From the NCBI RefSeq assembly GCF_002291145.1, contig NZ_NTGE01000113.1, positions 1 through 64,000 of the forward strand: 64,000 nucleotides of DNA, read 5' to 3'. Below, piece by piece: positions 25,018 to 32,814 of this stretch. Position 1 is the first letter of the stretch. Every line of letters begins with the position of its first letter. The translations under genes and the position numbers were made by a program. Source of the stretch: Streptomyces sp. SA15 (lineage in GTDB: Bacteria > Actinomycetota > Actinomycetes > Streptomycetales > Streptomycetaceae). Below the pieces are notes generated by a model. The model searched no databases. It was not told the DNA's origin and saw only the letters and a program-made list of their open reading frames with translations.

Positions 25018-25335
25018 CTACATTCCGACGAAGGTCTTGTCGCCCCACTTCCCCGGGGCCTTGGCGACGGTGGCGCCTCGCCCCGGCACACGGCGCACCA
25101 GGGGGCCCAGAACCACAGCACCGCGTCCTTGCCCGCCGGCGAAGTGCCCGCGAACGCCTTGCCGTCCACGGTTGTCGTGGTGAACTTCGACTGAGCCGGT
25201 ACCTTCGCCGCCGGACCGCCCGCGTCCGCCCCGGACGTCTTCACGCCGGTGCCTTCGGCGGTCTCTGCGGTGCCGCAGCCCGCGGCCAGCGCGGCGAAAG
25301 CCCCATCCGGCGGAAGACGGCGCCTCAGGGGGCGC
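25018..25335 (-). pseudogene. Thioredoxin-fold (TlpA/ResA-like) lipoprotein remnant
   Basis: The minus strand gives a lipoprotein signal end (ALAAGCGTAETAEG), then QSKFTTTTVDGKAFAG and AVLWFWAPWCAVCRGEAP. The last is a thioredoxin-type CxxC active site with CAVC. The continuation TVAKAPGKWGDKTFVGM lies in a different frame and meets a stop at 25018-25020. The second half of the domain is missing. The signal peptide core is also shortened. It directly follows the DoxX gene on the same strand; DoxX and redoxin genes are often neighbours, so this was probably a functional pair once. Confidence 0.7.
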
Positions 25336-25361
25336 TCCGCCTTGACAACAAAGGCGTGGCG

Positions 25362-25781
25362 TCAACCGATGTCGAACAGCGGACCGGTGATCGTCAGCCC
25401 GAGGGCGTCGTCGGCGTGCGAGATGAGAGCGAGCAGCATCAGCGAGGCTCCGGCAAGGGCCATGTCCTTTTGGAACTGGACCATTTCCATCTGCCGCGCC
25501 TGGGCGTCGCTTTCCTTCCAGAACGCGTGCATCAGCAGCGCGGTCGGGATCAGGAATACGGCCAGGAGTAGGGCGCCGAGGTCGGCCCAGATGCCGAGCA
25601 GGACGCTCAGCCCGCCGAGGAGGAGCAACAGACCGCTGCCGCGAATCACCGGGACGGAGGCCGGTGCGCCCTTGGACGCGGCGTACTCGGCCATTGTCTT
25701 GGTCTGCCTGAGGTGGCCGAAAGCTGATCCGAGGAACAGCGCCGCGAAAAGGAGGCGGCCGATGAGCACCAGGATGTCCAT
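25362..25781 (-). CDS. DoxX family membrane protein
   Basis: A 139-residue protein from ATG 25781 with GGAG upstream. Four helices: LIGRLLFAALFLGSAFGHL at the start, SGLLLLLGGLSVLLGIWADL, ALLLAVFLIPTALLMHAFW and a last one near 110-130. The FG-H-x-x-x segment and the length fit the DoxX/SURF4-like family. Members have been linked to redox balance and thiol stress in actinobacteria. Its apparent partner, a thioredoxin-like lipoprotein, is a pseudogene just downstream, so the pathway may be incomplete here. Confidence 0.85.
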   Translation of the reverse strand: MDILVLIGRLLFAALFLGSAFGHLRQTKTMAEYAASKGAPASVPVIRGSGLLLLLGGLSVLLGIWADLGALLLAVFLIPTALLMHAFWKESDAQARQMEMVQFQKDMALAGASLMLLALISHADDALGLTITGPLFDIG

Positions 25782-25907
25782 AACGGTCTCCGGGCGTGGA
25801 ATGCTGCTGAAGCAGAAACCATCTGAATAAAGGCTACTCTCCGATCAGGTCCGCCGCGGTCTGAGCGGGAGTGGAATGCGGACTCAGGAGCGAAGGGTTC
25901 CGTCATC

Positions 25908-26360
25908 GTGGAGGAACGGTCGCCGCGCGCGCAGACGGAGCGGGACAGTGCATGCGCGCAGTGCGTGTTGCCCGACGACGGTCAGCAGCCGCGGGCCTGG
26001 CTGCTGACTCTGATGCACCAGGTACGCGCCGACCGGCCTCGCGACGGCGGATCACGCACGCTGGGCGATCGGGGTGTCGGTCCTGTTCCGGCATCGGCGG
26101 GCGCCCCCGGGCGCGCTGAGGAATCGCTCGTTGTCGGACAGGCGTTCTGCGACGTGGTGGAGGTCGCCGTGGCGGCTCTGCCGGTCAAGTACCGGCAGGT
26201 TGTCCGGCTGGTGGACATCGACGGTCTGTCGTACGCGGAGGCGGCCGGGGTGCGGGGCCTGAGCGAGGCGACCGTGACGAGCCGACTGCGCCGGGCGCGC
26301 AGGCGTATCCGCGTCCGGCTGGCGGCGGCCGGGCTGGTGCCGGGACGAGGTGAACGGTGA
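25908..26360 (+). CDS. ECF sigma factor lacking region 2
   Basis: A 150-residue protein from GTG 25908. Compared with its paralogue at 27640, the N-terminal CVLP is joined almost directly to DGQQPRAWLLTLMHQVRADR. The 40 or so residues carrying region 2.1-2.3 (core binding, -10 recognition) are therefore gone in frame. Region 4 is intact: VAALPVKYRQVVRLVDIDGL, SYAEAAGVRGLSEATVTSRL. It could not initiate transcription as a normal sigma. It could still bind -35 DNA or the cognate anti-sigma encoded next (overlap GTGA), or it may be a gene on the way out. Confidence 0.7.
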   Translation: MEERSPRAQTERDSACAQCVLPDDGQQPRAWLLTLMHQVRADRPRDGGSRTLGDRGVGPVPASAGAPGRAEESLVVGQAFCDVVEVAVAALPVKYRQVVRLVDIDGLSYAEAAGVRGLSEATVTSRLRRARRRIRVRLAAAGLVPGRGER

Positions 26361-26662
26361 GCATGTGGTGGAAGCGGAGACAGCCGGCCGAGCGCAGCAT
26401 GAACTGCGTGCAGGTGGCCCGGGTTCTGCAGGCGTACCTGGACGCGGAGACCGACGAGGTCACCGCCCGCAGGGTGGCGGCACATACGGAGGACTGCCGC
26501 CGCTGCGGCCTGGAGGTCGAGACCTACCGGAAGATCAAGAAGGCGCTCACCCGCGGTACGGAACCGGACGCCGACGCGGTGGAGCGGCTGCGCGGGTTCG
26601 CCGAGGGCCTACTGGGGCCCGGCACGGACGGGGAGGGAACGGAGCAGACGCCAGGGGCGTGA
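26357..26662 (+). CDS. ZAS zinc-finger anti-sigma factor
   Basis: A 101-residue protein from GTG 26357, overlapping the truncated sigma stop. The N-terminal half is a ZAS domain: MNCVQVARVLQAYLDAETDE, then VAAHTEDCRRCGLEVE with the zinc motif HxxxCxxC. No transmembrane helix, so it is a soluble anti-sigma. It is very similar in sequence to the ZAS proteins at 26865-27179 and 28185-28490. With a sigma lacking region 2 as partner, its usual binding surface is partly missing. Confidence 0.82.
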   Translation: MSMWWKRRQPAERSMNCVQVARVLQAYLDAETDEVTARRVAAHTEDCRRCGLEVETYRKIKKALTRGTEPDADAVERLRGFAEGLLGPGTDGEGTEQTPGA

Positions 26663-26710
26663 CCCGGCCCGGGTGGAACGTGCTGGTCCGGCCGGCGGAT
26701 GGAGGAGCTG

Positions 26711-26797
26711 ATGTCCAGGGGCATTGAACATGAGTTCCGTGACATACCGAAGGGGTGGGCTGTGTCCAGCATTTGCTCAAGGGCCCCGGCTGACTGA
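26711..26797 (+). CDS. Possible 28-residue peptide
   Basis: ATG 26711 lies 5 bases after GGAGG (26701-26705), and the frame runs to TGA 26795-26797. The peptide MSRGIEHEFRDIPKGWAVSS continues with ICSRAPAD. It lies between an anti-sigma gene and a minus-strand one. The ribosome-binding site is good, but the frame is too short to judge; it could be a leader peptide or a gene fragment. Confidence 0.3.
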   Translation: MSRGIEHEFRDIPKGWAVSSICSRAPAD

Positions 26798-26864
26798 CGT
26801 CCGGTCGACGTGCCGGCCCGGGCCCTGGCAGGACAGCCGCCACAGTGGCGACTGTGACGGGTGC

Positions 26865-27179
26865 TCACCCACCAGGTATGCGATCGCCCCTGGTACCCGG
26901 GCCGGTATGCAGCAGGGACTCGCCGAACCCGCGCAGCCGCTCCACTGCCCGAGTGTCGGGCCGCTCGTGCCGGGCCAGCGACTTCTTGATCTCGCGGTAC
27001 AGGTCGGCCTCCAGCCCGCAGTCGCGGCAGTCGTCCAGGTGTGCGACCACCCGGCGGGCGGTGGCCTCGTCGGTCTCCCCGTCCAGATACGGCTGCAGGA
27101 CGCGGATGACCTCGGCGCAGCCCATCCTCCGCCGCGCCGTGTCCCGCCGTCTCGGCCACACCCTCATCCTGCACCTCAC
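26865..27179 (-). CDS. Orphan ZAS anti-sigma factor
   Basis: A 104-residue protein from GTG 27179 (ATG 27167 gives 100 residues). It has MGCAEVIRVLQPYLDGETDE and VVAHLDDCRDCGLEADLYRE, a complete HxxxCxxC ZAS finger, and RLRGFGESLL near the end as in its paralogues. No sigma gene precedes it on the minus strand: the next minus-strand sigma is 2.2 kb away at 29338-29853. The plus-strand sigma/anti-sigma pair 27640-28490 sits between them, as if inserted into an older unit. Confidence 0.75.
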   Translation of the reverse strand: MRCRMRVWPRRRDTARRRMGCAEVIRVLQPYLDGETDEATARRVVAHLDDCRDCGLEADLYREIKKSLARHERPDTRAVERLRGFGESLLHTGPGTRGDRIPGG

Positions 27180-27639
27180 CTCGGTTCCGGACCGGCCGCC
27201 GCATCGACGTCGTCACCCGCTGAACGACGGCCTCGGAACCCGCGCGCCGACTGTCGCTGTTCGGGCACGCAGACGCGGGAACCGGACCGTCGAGCCGTAC
27301 GCCTGGTCAGTCGGCTGCCCCATTCACAACCCAACGGATCGTCGAGGCCCGGAAACGGCCTTTCCACACGCAGGAAACCCGCCGACGGCGCCTCCACATT
27401 CCCCTTGGCCCGCTCCGGAACGGCACGTGCGCGCACAGAGCGTGGCCCAACCCGCGTGGGCACCGTCCCGCTGTGCCCAGTCGGTCGGCGCGGTCACCAA
27501 CGCCGCACCGCCACGGGCGAGTCGGTGCCGCCAGACGGGGGGCGCCGTGCCCCGGTGAGCTGCCCGTCCGCGTACGCCCACCGCATTCCGTGGAATGCTC
27601 CGATTGGCCTGGGGGGGTTTCCAGCCCGTGGGAGACAGA
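27180..27639. other. Promoter-side spacer of the ECF pair
   Basis: About 460 bases between divergent genes. Nothing with a domain signal is encoded. The last part must hold the promoter of the sigma gene at 27640. I could not assign a convincing GGAAC-type ECF promoter. Confidence 0.4.
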
Positions 27640-28188
27640 GTGGCGCAACCGGCGGAGGTGCGGGACAAGGCGTTCGCGGAGTTCGTGCTGCCCGAGGTGG
27701 AGGTGCTGCTGCGGGTGGCGATGACGCTGACGGCGCAGCCCGCCGACGCCGAAGACCTGGTGCAGGACACCCTGCTGCGCGCGTACAGGGCGATCGACCG
27801 GTTCGACGGCGAGCATCCGCGTGCCTGGCTGCTGACCATCATGCGCCGGGCGGAGATCAACCGGCACCGCCGCCGCAGGCCTCACCTGCTCGACGACCCG
27901 GACATCGACCTGGACCGGCTGACCTCGGACGGCACGGTGGCCTCGCCCGAGGAGGTGGTCGTCGGCGAGGACTTCGACGAGGTGGTCAGCGTGGCGCTGG
28001 CAGGCCTGCCCGACAAGCATCAGCAGGTCGTACGCCTGGTGGATATCGGCGGGCTGAGCTATGCGGAGGCCGCCGAGGTGCTCGACGTACCGCAGGGGAC
28101 CGTGATGAGTCGCCTTCATCGGGCCCGCAAGCGCATAAGGACGCAGCTGGCCGCGGCCGGGCTGGCACCGAAGAGGAGCAGGGTGTGA
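27640..28188 (+). CDS. ECF RNA polymerase sigma factor
   Basis: A 182-residue protein. GTG 27640 is chosen because GGGAG lies 5 bases upstream; longer starts exist at 27628 and 27595. Region 2 is intact (FAEFVLPEVEVLLRVAMTLT, DAEDLVQDTLLRAYRAIDRF, HPRAWLLTIMRRAEINRHRR), as is region 4 (AGLPDKHQQVVRLVDIGGLS, YAEAAEVLDVPQGTVMSRLH). It is coupled by GTGA overlap to the ZAS anti-sigma 28185-28490, its likely inhibitor. It is the only complete sigma/anti-sigma pair in this cluster of paralogues. The stress it answers is unknown; ZAS partners often respond to thiol or zinc state. Confidence 0.92.
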   Translation: MAQPAEVRDKAFAEFVLPEVEVLLRVAMTLTAQPADAEDLVQDTLLRAYRAIDRFDGEHPRAWLLTIMRRAEINRHRRRRPHLLDDPDIDLDRLTSDGTVASPEEVVVGEDFDEVVSVALAGLPDKHQQVVRLVDIGGLSYAEAAEVLDVPQGTVMSRLHRARKRIRTQLAAAGLAPKRSRV

Positions 28189-28490
28189 TCGGGCACCGGG
28201 GCAGGGCGGCGCACCGCCGCGTGAACTGCAGGCAAGCTGCCCGCGCGCTGCAGGCGTGCCTGGACGGCGAGGCGGGCGAGGTAACCGCACGCCGAGTTGC
28301 CGAGCACGTGGAGGACTGCCGGCGCTGCGGCCTGGAGGCCGCCGTCTACCGGGAGATCAAGAACTCGCTGGCCGGCCAGGAGGTGCCGGAGACCACGACG
28401 GCCCGCCTGCGCGACTTCGGTACCGCGCTGCTCACCGCGGGACCGCCCGGGGCGTGCGACGAGACGGCCGGACTCGGCGGAGCCTGGTGA
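28185..28490 (+). CDS. ZAS zinc-finger anti-sigma factor
   Basis: A 101-residue soluble protein from GTG 28185, overlapping the sigma stop. The ZAS fold shows VNCRQAARALQACLDGEAGE and VAEHVEDCRRCGLEAAVYRE with HxxxCxxC. The C-terminal part is short and variable. The protein should hold the sigma encoded just upstream inactive until a redox or metal signal releases it. Confidence 0.85.
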   Translation: MIGHRGRAAHRRVNCRQAARALQACLDGEAGEVTARRVAEHVEDCRRCGLEAAVYREIKNSLAGQEVPETTTARLRDFGTALLTAGPPGACDETAGLGGAW

Positions 28491-28669
28491 CCATCTGGCG
28501 GTACGCCCAGCTCACTGCCTCGGGCCCGGAGGCTGTGGGGCACGGCTGGGTGCCGAGCCGATGGCCGCGCTCGTCCACGGCCTCTCTGACTTCGCGCGCT
28601 GCATTCTCACCCGACCCCGCCGGGCGGGGAGCCGCACTTGCCGTTCGGTGTATGTGGCGGACAGGAACG

Positions 28670-29165
28670 GTCCTGCCCGTAACACCCCCCACGGCAGCGC
28701 TGGTTCGCGGGCAGGGACCGCCCCGTCACGGGACTCGCGCTCGTCTCCGCGACCGAGTTGTTGCCGGTCGCGGCGTCACCGGGCCTGATCCGCCTCCTGG
28801 TTCGAGTACGGCAGGCGCCCCTGCCGTCGGCGAGTCCGACCGGGCCGTCAACTGCTACCAGTTGCTGCTCGGTGTGGGCGACACGCTGCCTCCGCGTCTC
28901 GCGCCCGCCCTGATCGGGGCCCCAACGGCTCGCTGGCCGGACGGGCGGTTTACGAGGCATTGCACGACCCTCAGTTGGCCGAGGTGCTGTTGGAGCGGCT
29001 CCGGGGGCCCGGCAGCGGTGCGGACGCGTGCCGGCGCCGGTCGTCTGGTTCGAGGCGCACACGCAGGAGAGCGCACCCGGAGCACCGCTCCTGCTCGGGG
29101 CGCTGCGGCCCTGTCTGAAGGACGCTGTGAACGGCTGGGAGCTGGTGCTCGTGCGAACAGGCTGA
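28670..29165 (+). pseudogene. Maltokinase N-terminal remnant
   Basis: Reading across frames gives QRWFAGRDRPVTGLALVSAT, ELLPVAASPGLIRLLVRVRQ, VNCYQLLLGVGDTLPPRLAP and LAGRAVYEALHDPQLAEVLL in order. This is the N-terminal cap domain of actinobacterial maltokinase (the Pep2/Mak enzyme of the trehalose-to-glucan GlgE route). At least two frame changes and an in-frame stop before QRW break it. A last piece, LLLGALRPCLKDAVNGWELV, looks like the kinase region after a large deletion. The functional gene must lie elsewhere or be lost. Confidence 0.75.
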
Positions 29166-29312
29166 ACCCTCCTCACCGAGGTGGTGCCCAGCCTCGCGCC
29201 GTCCCGGGCGCTCGGCGGCCGATCAACACTCGGCGATCAGGCGGTGAGTGGCCGTGTTCGTCGCACTGCTCCTGCCGTCCGGGTCGAGTGGCCGATCTTC
29301 ACCGGAGGCAAC

Positions 29313-29340
29313 GCCTGCTCTTCTAATGCCTGCTCTTCTA
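29313..29340. repeat. 15-bp tandem duplication over the sigma stop codon
   Basis: GCCTGCTCTTCTA occurs at 29313-29325 and again at 29328-29340, period 15. On the minus strand each copy starts with TAG. The outer copy is the stop codon of the sigma gene 29338-29853, and the inner copy gives a second TAG in the same frame. Confidence 0.85.
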
Positions 29341-29853
29341 CGGAACAGGCCCTGCCGTGGCCAGTCGGGCCCTCATCTGTCTGCGGGCCCGGCGCACGCG
29401 GTGCATCACGGTGCCCTCCGGCACGCCGAGCAGCCCGGCAGCCTCCGTGTAGCTCAGCCCGCCCATGTCCACCAACCGCACCGCCAGCCGGTACTTGTCC
29501 GGCAGTGAGGTGAGCGCCGCGCCGACGGCCTCGTCGAAGTCGCCATAATTCACCACGTCCTGCGGTGATACGGCTGCCCCGGCCGACGCCGACCGGTCGA
29601 GACCGGTGCCCGGGGCAGCGAGCCGGTGCTGCCGGTCGATCTCGGCCCGGCGCATGAGGTCCAGCAGCCAGACGCGCGGACGCTGACCGTCGAGCCGGTC
29701 GATGGCGTGGTAAGCGCGCAGAAGCGTGTCCCGCACCAGGTCCTCGGCGTCGACGGGCCGTTCCGTCAGCGCCGCTGCCGCCCGTAGCAGTACCTCCACC
29801 TCGGGCAGCACGTATGCCTTGAAGGTCTGTTCCCGCGCCGCTACCTGACGCAT
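29338..29853 (-). CDS. Orphan ECF RNA polymerase sigma factor
   Basis: A 171-residue protein from ATG 29853 (AGAGG upstream). Region 2: QTFKAYVLPEVEVLLRAAAA, DAEDLVRDTLLRAYHAIDRL. Region 4: SLPDKYRLAVRLVDMGGLSY, TEAAGLLGVPEGTVMHRVRR. It is closely similar to the sigma at 27640, pointing to duplication. No anti-sigma gene follows it; the minus-strand ZAS gene 26865-27179 may be its displaced partner. The linker between regions 2 and 4 (LAAPGTGLDRSASAGAAVSP) differs from the paralogue. Confidence 0.88.
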   Translation of the reverse strand: MRQVAAREQTFKAYVLPEVEVLLRAAAALTERPVDAEDLVRDTLLRAYHAIDRLDGQRPRVWLLDLMRRAEIDRQHRLAAPGTGLDRSASAGAAVSPQDVVNYGDFDEAVGAALTSLPDKYRLAVRLVDMGGLSYTEAAGLLGVPEGTVMHRVRRARRQMRARLATAGPVP

Positions 29854-30343
29854 CGCCCGACGCCTCTTTCCGTGCTTGCATCCTCTTCCACACTGGCACC
29901 GGATCGGGTGTCGCACCACTTGTCGGCACATTCACCTGTGACATGGCGTTCTCCGGGAGCATGCCAGGAGGCCCGCGTGTGGCCATGGCCGTGGCCCGGG
30001 GCGGGCGACCGCGCCGCCCCGGAGTTCGGCCACCGTGTCGAAGCCGGCCTCGCGCTCACGCCACCTCATACGGTGATGCCTCCTTCCGAACCCGCTGCCC
30101 GTCGCCGCGGCCGGTTCCGTCCTGCGATCAGCCGGTGGTGGAGCTCGCCGGGGTGCCGGCCACCGCTGAGTATCCGACCGGTCTCAGCACGAGGCGGCCC
30201 GCCGCCCGATGCGGACGTCGGCGCGCATGCTCGGCCGCCATGCTCGGCGTACGCCGTCTCTCTATTGACAAGATCCTCGAGGACTGCTGCCCCTGCCTGG
30301 CTGGCGGAAGCCACCGACATCACCGAGTTCGCGCACCGGAAAC
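29854..30343. other. Intergenic region between sigma and GH9 genes
   Basis: About 490 bases. The right end carries the GH9 terminator; the left end should carry the sigma promoter (minus strand). The middle encodes nothing I recognise. Confidence 0.4.
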
Positions 30344-30372
30344 GGCCCGGCAGCCGATGCGGCTGCCGGGCC
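30344..30372 (-). terminator. Hairpin terminator of the GH9 gene
   Basis: Perfect 12-bp arms GGCCCGGCAGCC (30344-30355) and GGCTGCCGGGCC (30361-30372) with loop GATGC, about 22 bases beyond the stop of the minus-strand GH9 gene. Confidence 0.8.
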
Positions 30373-30393
30373 CTCGCTGTCTCCTCGTCGGGG

Positions 30394-32316
30394 TCAGGCC
30401 CCCTGGTCGTCCAGGTACGAGGCCACCCACGCCAGCGGGGCGTTCCAGTTGATGGTGATCTCGTTCGTGGACCACGACTCGATGTCGTCGAGGTAGCACT
30501 TCGCCGGGGCGCACCCCTTGAGCTTGCTCTGGGCGACCGGGTCGTCGATCGACGAGTTCGGACCGCCCGCCACGGTGCCGGGCGCCGGCTGCGGCAGCTT
30601 GGCGTCGATCTGCTTGGCCCAGAAGCGGTGGTGCTGGTTGTGGGCGTACCGCTCGCCGTAGCCGGTGACGTACGACCGGCCCATCGGGTTGCGGCCCAGG
30701 AGGTAGTCCATGCCGCTCGTCGCCGCGTCGCGGTACTTGTCCTCGCCGGTGATGTCGTGAGCGGTGGCGAGGACCACCATGTTGTTCAGCACCTGGCCGT
30801 TCGAGCCCCACGCGTAGCCGCTGTTGCCGGGGGCGTACGGGACGCCGTACGCGGCCTTGCGGGCGTCCGCGGCGTAGCGGTCGGCGGCCTGCGTGACGGT
30901 CTTGCGCACCGCCTTGACCTCGGAGCCGCTCAGCTTGTTCGGCACGGTTGCCAGGTCCAGGGCGCCGAGCCCGCCGACCGACTGCCAGGAGATGCCGCCG
31001 CTCGGGATGAGCGCCTTGCTGTCGTTGTGCAGCGGGGACTTGAGCACCGCCTGGCGGTACTCCTTGTCACCAGTGGTGATGAACAGCTCGGCCGCGGCCC
31101 AGTAGAACTCGTCCTTGACGTCGTAGTCGCTGTAGGCGCCGCCGCCCGTGGCGTCGCCCGGGTCGGCGTACATCTCCGGGTTGGCCTGCGCCGCGTCCCA
31201 GGCGGCACGCGCGGCCTTCAGAGCCTTGGCGGAGAACTCCTTGTCGTACGGCTCGAAGAGGCGGGCGGCCTGCGCGGCGGTGGCGGCCAGGTTGAGGGTG
31301 GCCGCGGTGGACGGCGCGTGCAGCTCGCGCTTGCCGTTGCTCTCGTGGGCCTTCAGCGGCAGGCCCGACCACTGGCTGTCGTGGACCTTGTGGTGGGCCA
31401 TACCGGCCAGCTTCTCCCCCTGGGGCACCTGCATGCTCAGCAGGAAGTCCATCTCCCAGCGGGCCTCGTCGAGGATGTCCGGGGTGCCGTTGCCCTGCTC
31501 GGGCACGACGAGGCGGCCGTCACCCAGCGCGTCACTGTCGGCGCCCTCGGTGTTGAGGGTCCGCTCGTAGCTCGACATCAGCTGCGCGACCGCGATACCG
31601 CCGTTGACGACGTACTTTCCGTAGTCACCCGCGTCGTACCAGCCCTTGCTGACGTCGAGGGTGTAGTCGCACACCTTCGGCTGGCAGGGAACCTTTTCGT
31701 CGCTGGAACCCCGGGCACTGTCGACGTGGCCGGCGGGGCGGGCGTACTCCTTGCCGACGAGGTCGGCGTCGATCTCGATACCACTGCGGTTCTGGTAGAA
31801 GTACGAGAGCGAGTCGGTGCGCAGCTGTGAGTAGATGTCGTCGCCGATGGCGAACCGCTCGCTCTTCTGGCCGCCGACGGTGACGGTGTAGCCCTCGCCG
31901 GAGTCGCGGACCTGGCTGAAGTCGAAGGTGTGGACGTTCTCGCCGGAGGACGCGTCCACGCCGCCGGGCTTGGTCGTGCCGCTCGCGACTTCCTTGCCGT
32001 CCCTGTCCTTCAGCGACCACGCCAGCGGCTTGGTGGCCTTCGTCACATAGGTGCCCTGCTTGGGGCTCTCGGTGAGGTAGCCGACCTGGTTCACGCGGAC
32101 GGTCGGGGCGGAACCGGTCTTGGAGGCGGCCGGCTTGGAGATGCTCGGCGCGGCCGCGGCGGCCGCGCCCGCCTCCGCACCGAATCCGGAGGCGATGGTC
32201 GGCACGGCGATACCGCCGGCGACGACACCGGCCACGGCCGCGACGGCCAGCCTGCGGCGTCCGCCACGATTCAGCCGGTCGAGCACGCGGGCCGAGCGGG
32301 AGAGGGGGCTGGGCAC
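30394..32316 (-). CDS. GH9 cellulase with N-terminal Ig-like domain
   Basis: A 640-residue exported enzyme from ATG 32316. The signal region has RR at 20-22 followed by LAVAAVAGVVAGGIAVPTIA. An Ig-like CelD_N domain covers about 70-160 (PTVRVNQVGYLTESPKQGTY). The (alpha/alpha)6 barrel follows, with KGWYDAGDYGKYVVNGG (Asp 228 and Asp 231, base positions) and NEITINWNAPLAWV (acid Glu about 619). The reaction is inverting hydrolysis of beta-1,4-glucan, usually processive endoglucanase activity. It has no CBM3c or other binding module. Its promoter region repeats, with identical spacing, the elements found before the receiver-GH5 operon, so the two are probably controlled together. Confidence 0.94.
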   Translation of the reverse strand: MPSPLSRSARVLDRLNRGGRRRLAVAAVAGVVAGGIAVPTIASGFGAEAGAAAAAAPSISKPAASKTGSAPTVRVNQVGYLTESPKQGTYVTKATKPLAWSLKDRDGKEVASGTTKPGGVDASSGENVHTFDFSQVRDSGEGYTVTVGGQKSERFAIGDDIYSQLRTDSLSYFYQNRSGIEIDADLVGKEYARPAGHVDSARGSSDEKVPCQPKVCDYTLDVSKGWYDAGDYGKYVVNGGIAVAQLMSSYERTLNTEGADSDALGDGRLVVPEQGNGTPDILDEARWEMDFLLSMQVPQGEKLAGMAHHKVHDSQWSGLPLKAHESNGKRELHAPSTAATLNLAATAAQAARLFEPYDKEFSAKALKAARAAWDAAQANPEMYADPGDATGGGAYSDYDVKDEFYWAAAELFITTGDKEYRQAVLKSPLHNDSKALIPSGGISWQSVGGLGALDLATVPNKLSGSEVKAVRKTVTQAADRYAADARKAAYGVPYAPGNSGYAWGSNGQVLNNMVVLATAHDITGEDKYRDAATSGMDYLLGRNPMGRSYVTGYGERYAHNQHHRFWAKQIDAKLPQPAPGTVAGGPNSSIDDPVAQSKLKGCAPAKCYLDDIESWSTNEITINWNAPLAWVASYLDDQGA

Positions 32317-32421
32317 CAGAGGGTCCTTCCGAGACGGGGCTGAGGTGAGCTGTCCGCGGGTGAGCCCTGCGGACCCGGACCACCGGTCCGATCGGCGGGG
32401 TGTTCTCCCGCCGCCGCATCG

Positions 32422-32457
32422 ACTGTAGGAAAAGGACAGGGGCGCAATCGTCGTACG
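32422..32457 (-). promoter_or_regulatory. Candidate promoter of the GH9 gene
   Basis: On the minus strand, CGTACGACGATT (32457-32446), an 18-base spacer, then TACAGT (32427-32422), a TANNNT -10 element. Both boxes and the spacer length match 13803-13768. Inferred start near 32415, leaving a leader of about 100 bases. Confidence 0.55.
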
Positions 32458-32498
32458 CCCGAGCGAAGTTGAGGACCCTCGATCGAACGGCAGGCGCG

Positions 32499-32514
32499 TA
32501 CCTCAATTGAGGTA
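32499..32514. promoter_or_regulatory. 16-bp palindromic operator TACCTCAATTGAGGTA
   Basis: A perfect palindrome. It has one base difference from TACCTCGATTGAGGTA in the 58-base palindrome at 13824-13881, and lies exactly the same distance (18654 bases offset for all elements) from the promoter boxes. Its centre is about 91 bases upstream of the inferred start. It does not resemble the CebR site TGGGAGCGCTCCCA known for Streptomyces cellulase genes. Confidence 0.7.
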
Positions 32515-32814
32515 GACCCCCGAAATCACCGGGTGAGAGGTGTACGGCACGATCTCCGCCCGCCGTCGAGCCCTCGAGTCGCGTCTGAGTCGCTACACAC
32601 CGTGACGGCAGATGGTGAACCGATGAAGCCTGCCAGGCGCCCGGCGACCAGAGCCATCAGCGCCGGTAGCAGCTGCGGACCACACTCCGTGAGGCGTCTG
32701 CGGCCACCGGCCCATCTGCGGTCGGATCTCGATGACTCCCAGTAGGGCTTGGTCAGTTGCATTTGTCGTGTTAGCCCCGGGCGCACCGCCAGAGCTCCCC
32801 AAGCGGATTCGCCC
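32515..32814. other. Spacer at the start of a decayed zone
   Basis: No gene. Frames on both strands are short and without domain signals. Confidence 0.4.

Noticed and set aside
29872-31830. A 652-codon plus-strand frame opposite the GH9 gene
   Set aside because: Shadow of the GH9 reading frame; the Val/Arg/Leu-rich product shows no recognisable fold.
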